NCBI GenBank assembly: GCA_949288405.1
Contig: CASEKM010000051.1
Coordinates: 1 to 9,113, forward strand
Source of the DNA: an uncultured bacterium
GTDB taxonomy: Bacteria > Bacillota > Clostridia > Oscillospirales > Oscillospiraceae
Reading direction: 5' to 3'
Length of the DNA: 9,113 bases
Below, one piece after another: positions 1 through 7,465 of this stretch. The translations under genes were made by a program, and so were the position numbers. Each line of letters opens with the position of its first letter. Position 1 is the stretch's first letter. Under the pieces are notes generated by a model. The model was not told where the DNA came from, did not search any database, and saw only the letters and a program-made list of their open reading frames with translations.

Positions 1-924
1 CCCTTCCTGTTTTCCGCCCTGGCCCGCCAGCCCGACCCGGAGCCGGTCCCTGTGGCCGCGGTGCCCGGCAAGGCCGTGCCGGAGCAGCTGGCCCTTGCCC
101 GCCTGGAGGCCCAGGGGCTCACCCGGCAGGCCGCCCAGTCCCTGTGGGACCGGCTGGAGCCGGCGCTGCGCCGTCAGCTGCTCTCCTCCCTGGAGGAGCC
201 GGCCTGGCTGGAGTGCCTGTCCTTCTCCTTCTCCTGGCCGGAGCGGCTGGAGCGGTACGCGGCCTATCTGTCCCTCCACCCGGAGCTCACCGCCCAGGAG
301 TCGGTGGTCCAGGTGAATATCGGCCTGGACGCCCCGCCCTACGGGGACCCGGAGCCGGCGGAGGACCCGGACAGCCTCACCGCCCTGGTGAACCAGTACC
401 ACGCCCTGGCGGCGGACTATGTGCCCAAGCTGACCTACCTGGCGCCCGCCTACACCAACCAGCGGGACCGCCTGCGCCCCGAGGCCGCCCAGGCCTTCGC
501 CCGCATGGCGGACGCCGCCGCCCGGGAGGGGCTGCGGCTCTACAACGCGTCGGCCTACCGCTCCTACGCCACCCAGAAGTGGGTATATCAGCGGTATGTG
601 GGCCAGTCGGGGGCCCAGGCGGCGGACACCTACTCCGCCCGCCCCGGCTGCTCCGAGCACCAGACCGGCCTGGCGCTGGACGTGAACACCGCCAGCCTCA
701 GCGCCCACTTCGAGGAGACGGAGGAGTACGCCTGGCTCCTGGAGAACAGCTGGCGCTTCGGCTTCATCCTCCGCTTCCCGGAGGGGAAGGAGGAGCTCAC
801 CGGCTACCAATTCGAGCCCTGGCACTACCGCTATGTGGGCCGGGCCGCCGCCCGGGTGTGCCACGAAAACGGCTGGACGCTGGAGGAGTACCACGCCCGC
901 CTCCCCGCCCCGGGCCGGTGCTGA
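1..924 (+). CDS. M15-family D-alanyl-D-alanine carboxypeptidase (VanY-like), 5'-truncated by window edge
   Basis: Zinc peptidase expected to trim the terminal D-Ala from peptidoglycan stem peptides outside the membrane. The C-terminal half carries the M15 signature: a SEHQTGLALDVN block with zinc ligands His (658-660) and Asp (679-681), and an EPWHYR block with the catalytic Glu (814-816) and third zinc ligand His (823-825). The YRSYATQ segment before them is also typical of VanY/DacB-like enzymes. The first ~125 residues visible are a charged, helix-rich region without a motif I recognise. The frame is open from base 1 without a stop. The GTG at 52 has no ribosome binding site, so the true start, and any signal peptide or membrane anchor, probably lies left of the window. 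The family call is firm; the exact substrate (D-Ala-D-Ala or another muropeptide bond) is inferred. Confidence 0.88.
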   Translation, partial: PFLFSALARQPDPEPVPVAAVPGKAVPEQLALARLEAQGLTRQAAQSLWDRLEPALRRQLLSSLEEPAWLECLSFSFSWPERLERYAAYLSLHPELTAQESVVQVNIGLDAPPYGDPEPAEDPDSLTALVNQYHALAADYVPKLTYLAPAYTNQRDRLRPEAAQAFARMADAAAREGLRLYNASAYRSYATQKWVYQRYVGQSGAQAADTYSARPGCSEHQTGLALDVNTASLSAHFEETEEYAWLLENSWRFGFILRFPEGKEELTGYQFEPWHYRYVGRAAARVCHENGWTLEEYHARLPAPGRC

Positions 925-940
925 GGGCCGGATTTTGGAA

Positions 941-977
941 GATTCGCCCCGAAAAAGCGGAAAGCGGGGGGCGGATT
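941..977 (+). other. imperfect hairpin downstream of the carboxypeptidase gene
   Basis: Bases 941-950 can pair with 968-977 (ten pairs, two of them G-T) around a 17-base loop. There is no T-run after it, so it is at best a weak or factor-assisted terminator or a 3'-end stabiliser. It lies between the carboxypeptidase stop and the next promoter, where an end of transcription is expected. Confidence 0.3.
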
Positions 978-992
978 CTCCCATTCGGCGGC

Positions 993-1021
993 TTGCCAGG
1001 GGGCGCAATTTCGAGTACAAT
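993..1021 (+). promoter_or_regulatory. sigma-A-type promoter for the YlmD-family / solute-binding protein operon
   Basis: TTGCCA at 993-998 and TACAAT at 1016-1021 are separated by exactly 17 bases, each one mismatch from the sigma-A consensus. Transcription would start near 1028, giving a leader of about 50 bases. A 7-bp perfect hairpin (1030-1036 with 1041-1047, loop GCCG) would form almost at the 5' end of this RNA. The promoter sits in the only gap upstream of the operon, which supports it. Confidence 0.75.
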
Positions 1022-1079
1022 ATCGTCATCCGGCCCGCCGGGGCCGGAACACCATTCTGAAACGCAAGGGGGGAACGCC

Positions 1080-1901
1080 ATGGAGGTCATCCGGGAGGAG
1101 CGCCATGGCGTCCTTTTTTATGTCTGCCCGGAGATGCGGGCGGCCGGCTTTCCCCACGGCTTCTCCACCCGGCTGGGCGGGGTGTCCCCGCCCCCCTGGG
1201 ACAGCCTGAACCTGGGGGGCAGCTGCGGGGACCAGCCGGAGCGGGTAAGCGAGAACTTCCGCCGCTTCTGCGCCGCCGCGGGGACGGACCCGGACCGGCT
1301 GGTGAAAAATCAGCAGGTCCACGGGGATACGGTCCGCGCCGTCACCGGGGCGGACGTGATGTCCTTCCCCGGCCAGCCGGGGACGGTGGAGGCCGACGGC
1401 CTGCTCACCCGGGAGCCCGGGGTGTGCCTGGCGGTCTTCTCCGCCGACTGCATTCCGGTGCTGCTGTGCGACCCGGTGAGGAGGGCCGTGTGCGCCGTCC
1501 ACGCCGGCTGGCGGGGCACCGCCCTGGGCATCGCCGCCCGGGGGGTGGAGCGGATGGTCCAGGTTTGCGGCTCCCGGCCCCGGGACATCCTGGCGGCCAT
1601 CGGCCCGGGCATCTCCACCTGCTGCTTTGAGACCCACGCCGACGTGCCCGGCGGCCTGCGCGCCGGAATGGGCGCCGCGGCGGAGGCGTACATCCACCCC
1701 ATCCCCGGCACGGAGAAGTACCACGTGGACTTAAAGGGGGCCAACCGGGCCTGGCTGCTCCGGGCGGGGCTGGCGCCGGAGCACATCGCGGTCTGCGCCG
1801 CCTGCACCGCCTGCGGCCTGGAAACCTTCTGGTCCCACCGGCGGATGGGCGCCCGCCGGGGGAGCATGGCCGCCCTCATCCAGATCGGGGAGGGGCCATG
1901 A
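1080..1901 (+). CDS. YlmD/YfiH/LACC1-family protein (polyphenol oxidase / purine nucleoside phosphorylase family)
   Basis: A 273-residue cytosolic enzyme of the DUF152 family. Bacterial members were first called multicopper polyphenol oxidases or laccases; later work on the LACC1 family showed zinc-dependent adenosine/inosine phosphorolysis and deaminase activity. Family hallmarks are all present: NQQVHG (His81), ADGLLT, SADCIPVLL (Cys124), VHAGWRGT (His141), IGPGISTCCFE, and the C-terminal CTACGLETFWSHRR followed by RGSMAALI. His81, Cys124 and His141 match the expected metal-site trio. ATG 1080 is chosen because AAGGGGGG lies six bases upstream and the family N-terminus begins there; the reading frame is open further upstream but without family sequence. 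Its stop overlaps the next start (ATGA), so the two genes are probably translationally coupled. The family is certain; the physiological substrate is not. Confidence 0.92.
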   Translation: MEVIREERHGVLFYVCPEMRAAGFPHGFSTRLGGVSPPPWDSLNLGGSCGDQPERVSENFRRFCAAAGTDPDRLVKNQQVHGDTVRAVTGADVMSFPGQPGTVEADGLLTREPGVCLAVFSADCIPVLLCDPVRRAVCAVHAGWRGTALGIAARGVERMVQVCGSRPRDILAAIGPGISTCCFETHADVPGGLRAGMGAAAEAYIHPIPGTEKYHVDLKGANRAWLLRAGLAPEHIAVCAACTACGLETFWSHRRMGARRGSMAALIQIGEGP

Positions 1902-3406
1902 GACGACTGCTTGCCGCGCTGCTGTGCTGCGCCCTTCTGTCCGGCTGCGCCGGACCGGGGGAGGGGACAGGCTCCTCCTCCAGCCCGCCGCCCGCCGCCT
2001 CGTCCTCCTCCGCCCAGGGGGAGCAGGCCCCGGCGGTGGAGCGCGCCCCCTTCGCCCTGGCGGCCTACCCGGCCCACAGCTTCCACCCGGTGCTGGCGGA
2101 GAGCACCGCCAACCTGTCCCTGGCCCCCCTGCTGTACGAGGGGCTGTTCACCCTGGACAGCCAGTTCCAGGCCCAGCCCCTGCTGTGCCAGAGCTATTTC
2201 GTCAGCACCGACGGCCTCACCTGGACCTTTGTGCTCCAGCCGGGGATCACCTTCTCCGACGGCACCCCCCTCACCGGGGAGATCGCCGCCCAGGCCCTCC
2301 AGACGGCCCGGGGCGCGGGCTCCCGGTACGCCGCCCGCCTCGCCTCGGTGGTCTCCATCCAGGGCAGCGGGGACCAGGTGTCCGTCACCCTCTCCCAGCC
2401 CAACGGGGCCCTGCCCCAGCTGCTGGACATCCCCATCTCCCTGGGGGAGGGGACCCGCCCCCTGGGCACCGGCCCCTATGTGCTCACCGACAGCGGCGGG
2501 CAGCTCTCCCTCACCGCCCGCTCCGACTGGCGGCTGGGGGCGGACCGCCTGCCCGCCGGGCAGATCCCCCTGGTCTCCCTGAACCGGGCGGACGAGCTCA
2601 TGTCCGCCTTCAACGCCGGGGAGGTCACCCTCATGGACGTGGACCTGACGGGGACCAGCGCCCTGGGCTCCTCGGGCCGCTACCAGGTGTGGGACTACAA
2701 CGCCACCCAGCTGCTGTACCTGGGCTTCAACACCCGGCAGGGCCTGTGCCGGGACCCGGAGGTGCGCCGGGGCATCGCCCGGGCCATTGACCGGGACTAT
2801 ATCTCGGACACCATCCTGGCCCGCCACGCGGTCTCCTCCGCCCTCCCGGTCCACCCGGACTCCCCCTGGTACGACCAGGCCCTGGCCGGAGAGCTGAGCT
2901 ACGCCCCCGCCTCCCTGGAGGGGCTGGGGCTGGAGGGCCGCCCCCTCACCCTGGCGGTGAACATCGAGAACACCGCCAAGAGCGCCGCCGCCACCTACAT
3001 CGCCCAGCAGCTGGAGCGCGCCGGCCTGGTGGTATCCGTAGAGCGGCTGCCCTGGGCGGACTATTTGGACGCCCTGTCCCGGGGCCGCTTCGACCTGTAC
3101 CTGGGGGAGGTGTACCTGACCCCCGACTTCGACCTGACCCCCCTGGTGGGGACGGGCGGAGGCCTGAACTACGGGGGCTGGAGCAGCGGCGCCACGGAGA
3201 GCTACCTCTCCGCCTTCCGCGCCTCCCAGGGGACGGGCCGCCAGGCGGCCGCCTCCGCCCTGTACCGGCACCTGTGCCAGCAGGTCCCCATCGCCCCCAT
3301 CTGCTTCCGCAGCGGCACCGTGCTCACCCAGTACGGCCGGGTGGAGGGCCTGTCCCCCGTGTACGGCAACCTGTTTTCCGGGCTGGAGAACTGGGTGATC
3401 TCCTGA
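1898..3406 (+). CDS. ABC-transporter solute-binding lipoprotein, family 5 (peptide/nickel type)
   Basis: A 502-residue extracellular substrate-capture protein of the SBP_bac_5 (DppA/OppA) family. The start MRRLLAALLCCALLSGC is a lipoprotein signal with lipobox LSGC and the lipidated Cys at residue 17, followed by a Ser/Pro/Ala-rich linker to about residue 40. The mature part shows family features: an early LLYEGLFTLD block, FVLQPGITFSDGTPLTG (the usual 'F.DG.PLTA' motif), GTGPYVL, and LGFNTRQGLCRDPEVRRGIARAIDR, the conserved block at the lobe hinge. It overlaps the preceding gene by four bases; GGGGAGGGG just upstream serves as ribosome binding site. No permease or ATPase gene follows, so it is an orphan here and must use a transporter encoded elsewhere, or act as a receptor. 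The ligand cannot be read from sequence; oligopeptides are typical. Confidence 0.9.
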   Translation: MRRLLAALLCCALLSGCAGPGEGTGSSSSPPPAASSSSAQGEQAPAVERAPFALAAYPAHSFHPVLAESTANLSLAPLLYEGLFTLDSQFQAQPLLCQSYFVSTDGLTWTFVLQPGITFSDGTPLTGEIAAQALQTARGAGSRYAARLASVVSIQGSGDQVSVTLSQPNGALPQLLDIPISLGEGTRPLGTGPYVLTDSGGQLSLTARSDWRLGADRLPAGQIPLVSLNRADELMSAFNAGEVTLMDVDLTGTSALGSSGRYQVWDYNATQLLYLGFNTRQGLCRDPEVRRGIARAIDRDYISDTILARHAVSSALPVHPDSPWYDQALAGELSYAPASLEGLGLEGRPLTLAVNIENTAKSAAATYIAQQLERAGLVVSVERLPWADYLDALSRGRFDLYLGEVYLTPDFDLTPLVGTGGGLNYGGWSSGATESYLSAFRASQGTGRQAAASALYRHLCQQVPIAPICFRSGTVLTQYGRVEGLSPVYGNLFSGLENWVIS

Positions 3407-3485
3407 CAGGCCCGGCCGCTCCCTGAGCACCCGCGGCAGACCCCAGGGGCAAACCCCGCCCGCCGGTCATCCGCCGTTTTTGCAG

Positions 3486-3506
3486 GGGCGGCCCGTGCGG
3501 CCGCCC
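3486..3506 (+). other. 8-bp perfect GC hairpin in the purL leader
   Basis: GGGCGGCC at 3486-3493 pairs perfectly with GGCCGCCC at 3499-3506 around the loop CGTGC. A TTTTT run (3477-3481) comes just before it, not after, so it is not a canonical terminator on either strand. It may end the upstream operon with factor help, or be part of the purL leader RNA. In the remaining 3407-3587 gap I see no convincing promoter and no purine riboswitch core. Confidence 0.4.
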
Positions 3507-3539
3507 GCCCATAGAACCGATCCCGACCCACCAAATTCA

Positions 3540-3557
3540 CCGGGGGAGAACCCCCGG
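3540..3557 (+). other. 7-bp hairpin just upstream of the purL ribosome binding site
   Basis: CCGGGGG (3540-3546) pairs with CCCCCGG (3551-3557) around the tetraloop AGAA. It ends 14 bases before the AAGGAGG Shine-Dalgarno sequence at 3572-3578, so it leaves the site exposed. It could stabilise the message 5' end or be the anti-structure of a leader switch; the function is inferred only. Confidence 0.4.
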
Positions 3558-3587
3558 AGCCGCCCCGCGGCAAGGAGGAAAAGAGAT

Positions 3588-6500
3588 ATGAGTGTATTTC
3601 GCTGTTATGCAGAAAAGAAGCCCGGCTTCGACGTGGAGGCCCAGGGCCTGTGGAAGCAGCTGCGGGAGCAGCTGGGCCTGGAGTCCCTGGAGGGCGTGCG
3701 CATCCTGAACCGGTACGACGCCGACCGCATCGCCCCGGAGGTGTACCAGGCCGCCAAGACCGTGGTCTTCTCCGAGCCCCAGGTGGACGACGTGTACGAC
3801 GAGACCTTCCCGGAGCCCCAGGAGGCCCACGCCGTCCTGGCGGTGGAGGCCCTGCCCGGCCAGTTCGACCAGCGGGCCGACTCCTGCGCCCAGTGCATCC
3901 AGCTCCAGTCCGGGGTGGACCGCCCCCTCATCGCCACCGCCAAGGTGTACCTGCTCATGGGGACCCTGACGGAGGCGGAGCTGGACAAGGTGCGCCGCTA
4001 TCTGATCAACCCGGTGGAGAGCCGGGAGGCCTCCCTGGACAAGCCCGCCACCCTGGAGCGGGAGCACCAGGAGCCCGGCTCCGTCCCCACTGTGGAGGGC
4101 TTCACCGCCCTGGACGAGGCCGCTCTGAAGGACCTGCTGGACTCCCTGGGCCTGGCCATGGACCTGGACGACCTGAAATTCCTCCAGGCCTACTTCCGGG
4201 ACCAGGAGAAGCGGGACCCCACCATCACCGAGGTGCGGGTGGTGGACACCTACTGGTCCGACCACTGCCGCCACACCACCTTCTCCACCCACATTGACCG
4301 GGCGGACATCGCCGACCCGGAGATCCGCGCCGCCTACCAGCGGTATCTGGACGCCCGGGTGGAGGTGTACGGGGAGGAGAAGGCCGCTAAGCGGCCCCAG
4401 ACCCTCATGGACCTGGCCACCATCGGGGCCAAGACCCTGAAGAAGCGGGGGAACCTGCCCGAGCTGGACGAGAGCGAGGAGATCAACGCCTGTTCCATCC
4501 ACGTCCCCGCCCAGGTGGACGGGAAGCCGGAGGACTGGCTCCTCATGTTCAAGAATGAGACCCACAACCACCCCACCGAGATCGAGCCCTTCGGCGGCGC
4601 GGCCACCTGCATCGGCGGCTGCATCCGGGACCCCCTGTCCGGCCGGGCCTTCGTCCACCAGGCCATGCGGGTGACCGGCGGCGGCGACCCCCGGGTGCCC
4701 CTGGACCAGACCACCCCGGGCAAGCTGCCCCAGCGGAAGCTGGCGGTGACCGCCGCGGCGGGCTACTCCTCCTACGGCAACCAGATCGGCCTGGCCACCG
4801 GCCACGTGGCCGAGGTGTACCACGAGGGCTATATCGCCAAGCGCCTGGAGTGCGGCGCGGTGGTGGGGGCCGCCCCCGCCTCCAACGTGCGCCGGGAGCG
4901 CCCCGCCCCCGGGGATGTGGTCATCCTTCTGGGCGGCCGCACCGGCCGGGACGGCATCGGCGGGGCCACCGGCTCCTCCAAGAGCCACAACCAGAAGTCC
5001 CTGACCACCATGGCCTCCGAGGTGCAGAAGGGCAACGCCCCCGAGGAGCGGAAGATCCAGCGGCTGTTCCGGGACGGGGCGGTCACCCGCCTGATCAAGC
5101 GGTGCAACGACTTCGGGGCCGGCGGCGTGTCGGTGGCCATCGGCGAGCTGGCCGACGGCCTGGAGATCGACCTGGACGCGGTGCGCAAGAAGTACGAGGG
5201 CCTGGACGGCACCGAGCTGGCCATCTCCGAGTCCCAGGAGCGCATGGCCGTGGTGGTGGCCCCCCAGGACGCGGAGGCGTTCATGGCCGCCGCCCAGCGG
5301 GAGAACCTGGAGGCCTACCCCGTGGCCGTGGTCACCGAGAGCCCCCGGATGGTGATGACCTGGAAGGGCCAGAAGATCGCCGACCTGTCCCGGGAATTTC
5401 TGAACACCAACGGGGCGGTGAAGCACGCCGCCGTGTCCGTGGACAAGCAGGAGCGCTCCGCCCTGGGCAAGGCCCAGTTTGCCTCCCTGAAGGAGATGGC
5501 CGCCAGCCTGAAGTGCGCCAGCCGCCGCGGGCTGACCGAGCGGTTCGACGGCTCCATCGGCGCGGCCAGCGTGCTCATGCCCTTCGGCGGCAAGACCCAG
5601 CGGACCCCCGCCCAGGCCATGGCCGCCCTGCTGCCGGTGCTGCCCGGACAGGAGACCGACCAGGCCAGCGTCATGGCCTGGGGCTTCGACCCGGACCAGA
5701 TGTCCGTGGACCCCTACGCCGGGGCCTACAGCTCCGTCACCGTCTCCCTGGCCAAGCTGGTGGCCGCCGGCGGCGACTATGAGAAGGCCTACCTCACCTT
5801 CCAGGAGTTCTTCGAGAAGCTGCGGGACGAACCCCAGCGCTGGGGCAAGCCCTTCTCCGCCCTGCTGGGCGCCCTGGAGGCCCAGCTGGACTACGGCCGG
5901 GCGGCCATCGGCGGCAAGGACTCCATGTCCGGCTCCTTCCTGGACAAGGACGTGCCCCCCACCCTCATCTCCTTTGCCATCGCCCCGGTGAAGGCGGCGG
6001 ACGTGCTCTCCCCCGAGTTCAAGGAGGCGGGCCATCCCGTCGTCCTGTTCGCCCCCGCGGACGGCACCCCCGCGGCCCAGAAGGCCGCCTGGGACGCCTT
6101 TGAGGCCCTGCGCCGCCAGGGGAAGGTGAAGGCCGCCTGGGCGGTGGAGAACGGCGTGGCCGAGGCCGTTATGAACATGTCCTTCGGCAATCAGATCGGC
6201 TTCCAGGCCGGCGCGCACCAGGTGTCCTGGTACCTGCTGTGCCCCGGGGCCATCGTGGCGGAGCTCACCCAGGAGGTGGACCTGCCCTGCGCCCAGGTGA
6301 TCGGCCATACCACCCAGGAGCCGGTCATCGACCTGGGGAGCGAGAAGGCCTCTGTGGCCGAGCTCCTGGCCCTCAACGAGAACGTGCTGGAGAAGGTGTA
6401 CCCCAACCGGGCCGGCGAGAGCGAGGCGGTGGAGGCCCTCTCCTGGGACAAGCGGTCCATCGCCGTGTGCAAGCATAAGGTGGCCCGGCCCAAGGCGGTC

Positions 6501-7283
6501 ATCCCCGTCTTCCCCGGCACCAACTGCGAGTACGACACCGCCCAGGCCTGCCTGCGGGCGGGCATCGACCCGGAGATCGTGGTGGTGCAGAACCTGTCCA
6601 CCGCCCTGCTGGCCCAGTCGGCCCAGGCCCTGGAGCAGGCCATCCGCTCCGCCCAGATGGTGGTCCTCCCCGGCGGCTTCTCCGGCGGTGACGAGCCCGA
6701 CGGCTCCGGCAAGTTCATCGCCTCCTTCCTGCGCTCCCCCGCCCTGTCCGACGCGGTGATGGACCTGCTGAAAAACCGGGACGGCCTGATGCTGGGCATC
6801 TGCAACGGCTTCCAGGCCCTGGTGAAGCTGGGCCTGGTGCCCTTCGGAGAGATCCGGGACATGGACAGCGGCTGCCCCACCCTCACCTATAACCTGATCG
6901 GCCGCCACCAGTCCCGGTATGTGACCACCCGGGTGGCCAGCGTCAACTCCCCCTGGATGCTCAAATCTCAGGTGGGCGACCTGCACGCCATTCCCATCTC
7001 CCACGGCGAGGGCCGCTTCGTGGCTCCCCAGGGCGTGCTGGAGCAGCTGACCGCCAGCGGACAGATCGCCACCCAGTACGTGGACCTGTCCGGCGCCCCC
7101 TCCATGGACATCGACGCCAACCCCAACGGCTCCGCCCTGGCCATCGAGGGCATCTTCTCCCCCGACGGCCGCGTCTTCGGCAAGATGGGCCACCTGGAGC
7201 GCCGGGGCCCCTTTGTGGGGGTCAACATCCCCGGAAACAAGCACCAGCCCCTCTTCGAGTCGGGCGCGGAGTATTTCAAGTAA
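3588..7283 (+). CDS. purL: Phosphoribosylformylglycinamidine synthase, single-chain (PurL with fused PurQ glutaminase)
   Basis: Fourth step of de novo purine synthesis: FGAR + ATP + glutamine to FGAM, in the cytosol. The 1231-residue protein holds the whole enzyme. It has an N-terminal PurS-like region (about 1-150), a linker with VVDTYWSDHCRH (Tyr222, His226), a first AIR-synthase-like half with FKNETHNHPTEIEPFGGAA (residues 321-339), a second half with GGKDSMSGSF (Lys777, Asp778), and a C-terminal class-I glutaminase domain from about 970. The glutaminase triad is visible: Cys1072 in GICNGFQ, His1202 and Glu1204 in GHLER. The length fits the shorter one-chain clade found in Clostridia rather than the ~1300-residue proteobacterial type. 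ATG 3588 is chosen for AAGGAGG nine bases upstream; the frame is open further upstream but only in non-conserved sequence. No other pur gene lies in the window. Confidence 0.97.
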   Translation: MSVFRCYAEKKPGFDVEAQGLWKQLREQLGLESLEGVRILNRYDADRIAPEVYQAAKTVVFSEPQVDDVYDETFPEPQEAHAVLAVEALPGQFDQRADSCAQCIQLQSGVDRPLIATAKVYLLMGTLTEAELDKVRRYLINPVESREASLDKPATLEREHQEPGSVPTVEGFTALDEAALKDLLDSLGLAMDLDDLKFLQAYFRDQEKRDPTITEVRVVDTYWSDHCRHTTFSTHIDRADIADPEIRAAYQRYLDARVEVYGEEKAAKRPQTLMDLATIGAKTLKKRGNLPELDESEEINACSIHVPAQVDGKPEDWLLMFKNETHNHPTEIEPFGGAATCIGGCIRDPLSGRAFVHQAMRVTGGGDPRVPLDQTTPGKLPQRKLAVTAAAGYSSYGNQIGLATGHVAEVYHEGYIAKRLECGAVVGAAPASNVRRERPAPGDVVILLGGRTGRDGIGGATGSSKSHNQKSLTTMASEVQKGNAPEERKIQRLFRDGAVTRLIKRCNDFGAGGVSVAIGELADGLEIDLDAVRKKYEGLDGTELAISESQERMAVVVAPQDAEAFMAAAQRENLEAYPVAVVTESPRMVMTWKGQKIADLSREFLNTNGAVKHAAVSVDKQERSALGKAQFASLKEMAASLKCASRRGLTERFDGSIGAASVLMPFGGKTQRTPAQAMAALLPVLPGQETDQASVMAWGFDPDQMSVDPYAGAYSSVTVSLAKLVAAGGDYEKAYLTFQEFFEKLRDEPQRWGKPFSALLGALEAQLDYGRAAIGGKDSMSGSFLDKDVPPTLISFAIAPVKAADVLSPEFKEAGHPVVLFAPADGTPAAQKAAWDAFEALRRQGKVKAAWAVENGVAEAVMNMSFGNQIGFQAGAHQVSWYLLCPGAIVAELTQEVDLPCAQVIGHTTQEPVIDLGSEKASVAELLALNENVLEKVYPNRAGESEAVEALSWDKRSIAVCKHKVARPKAVIPVFPGTNCEYDTAQACLRAGIDPEIVVVQNLSTALLAQSAQALEQAIRSAQMVVLPGGFSGGDEPDGSGKFIASFLRSPALSDAVMDLLKNRDGLMLGICNGFQALVKLGLVPFGEIRDMDSGCPTLTYNLIGRHQSRYVTTRVASVNSPWMLKSQVGDLHAIPISHGEGRFVAPQGVLEQLTASGQIATQYVDLSGAPSMDIDANPNGSALAIEGIFSPDGRVFGKMGHLERRGPFVGVNIPGNKHQPLFESGAEYFK

Positions 7284-7310
7284 CGCGCAGCTCTCTGCGT
7301 TCCATGCACG

Positions 7311-7348
7311 CGGCGGCCACCCCTCCCTGGGGCGGGCCGCCGTTTTTT
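7311..7348 (+). terminator. intrinsic terminator after purL
   Basis: CGGCGGCC (7311-7318) pairs perfectly with GGCCGCCG (7335-7342). Inside it CCCC (7320-7323) pairs with GGGG (7329-7332) around loop TCCCT, and six T residues (7343-7348) follow directly. This is a textbook rho-independent terminator 28 bases after the purL stop, so purL is not co-transcribed with the next gene. Confidence 0.9.
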
Positions 7349-7403
7349 GTCACCCGGAAGAAAAAAATTTACATTTTGACTCCTACCGCCGGGGGCCTGG
7401 CCG

Positions 7404-7412
7404 TGGTATAAT
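7404..7412 (+). promoter_or_regulatory. extended -10 promoter for the barrel-protein gene
   Basis: TGGTATAAT at 7404-7412 is a perfect -10 hexamer with the extended TGn motif. A TTGACT lies at 7376-7381 but the spacing of 25 bases is too long for it to act as the -35 element; no good hexamer sits at 17 bases. Start is expected near 7419. The short leader has a 6-bp hairpin (7434-7439 with 7444-7449, loop CACC) abutting the AAAGGAAGG ribosome binding site at 7452-7460. Confidence 0.72.
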
Positions 7413-7465
7413 AGAAGCAACCAGTAAAAATGTGCGCGGCACCCCGCGCGGAAAGGAAGGCGCCT

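Noticed and set aside
144..1079. Extension of the YlmD-family gene upstream to an ATG at 144
   Set aside because: That stretch is the +2 shadow of the carboxypeptidase gene. The promoter at 993-1021 and ribosome binding site at 1066-1073 fix the start at 1080.
3471..3506. Intrinsic terminator after the solute-binding protein gene
   Set aside because: The T-run (3477-3481) comes before the 8-bp hairpin, not after it, and on the other strand the tract would be A rather than T.
3537..7244. A 1235-codon open frame on the - strand opposite purL, and a 706-codon one opposite the solute-binding protein gene (1310-3430)
   Set aside because: Long antisense frames arise in GC-rich genes because stop codons are rare in them. 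The translations are low-complexity (Gly, His, Val, Leu, Gln rich), show no family motif and have no ribosome binding site.
7376..7412. TTGACT plus TATAAT as a standard promoter upstream of the barrel gene
   Set aside because: The spacer is 25 bases, well outside the 16-18 base range. The extended -10 motif explains the site better.
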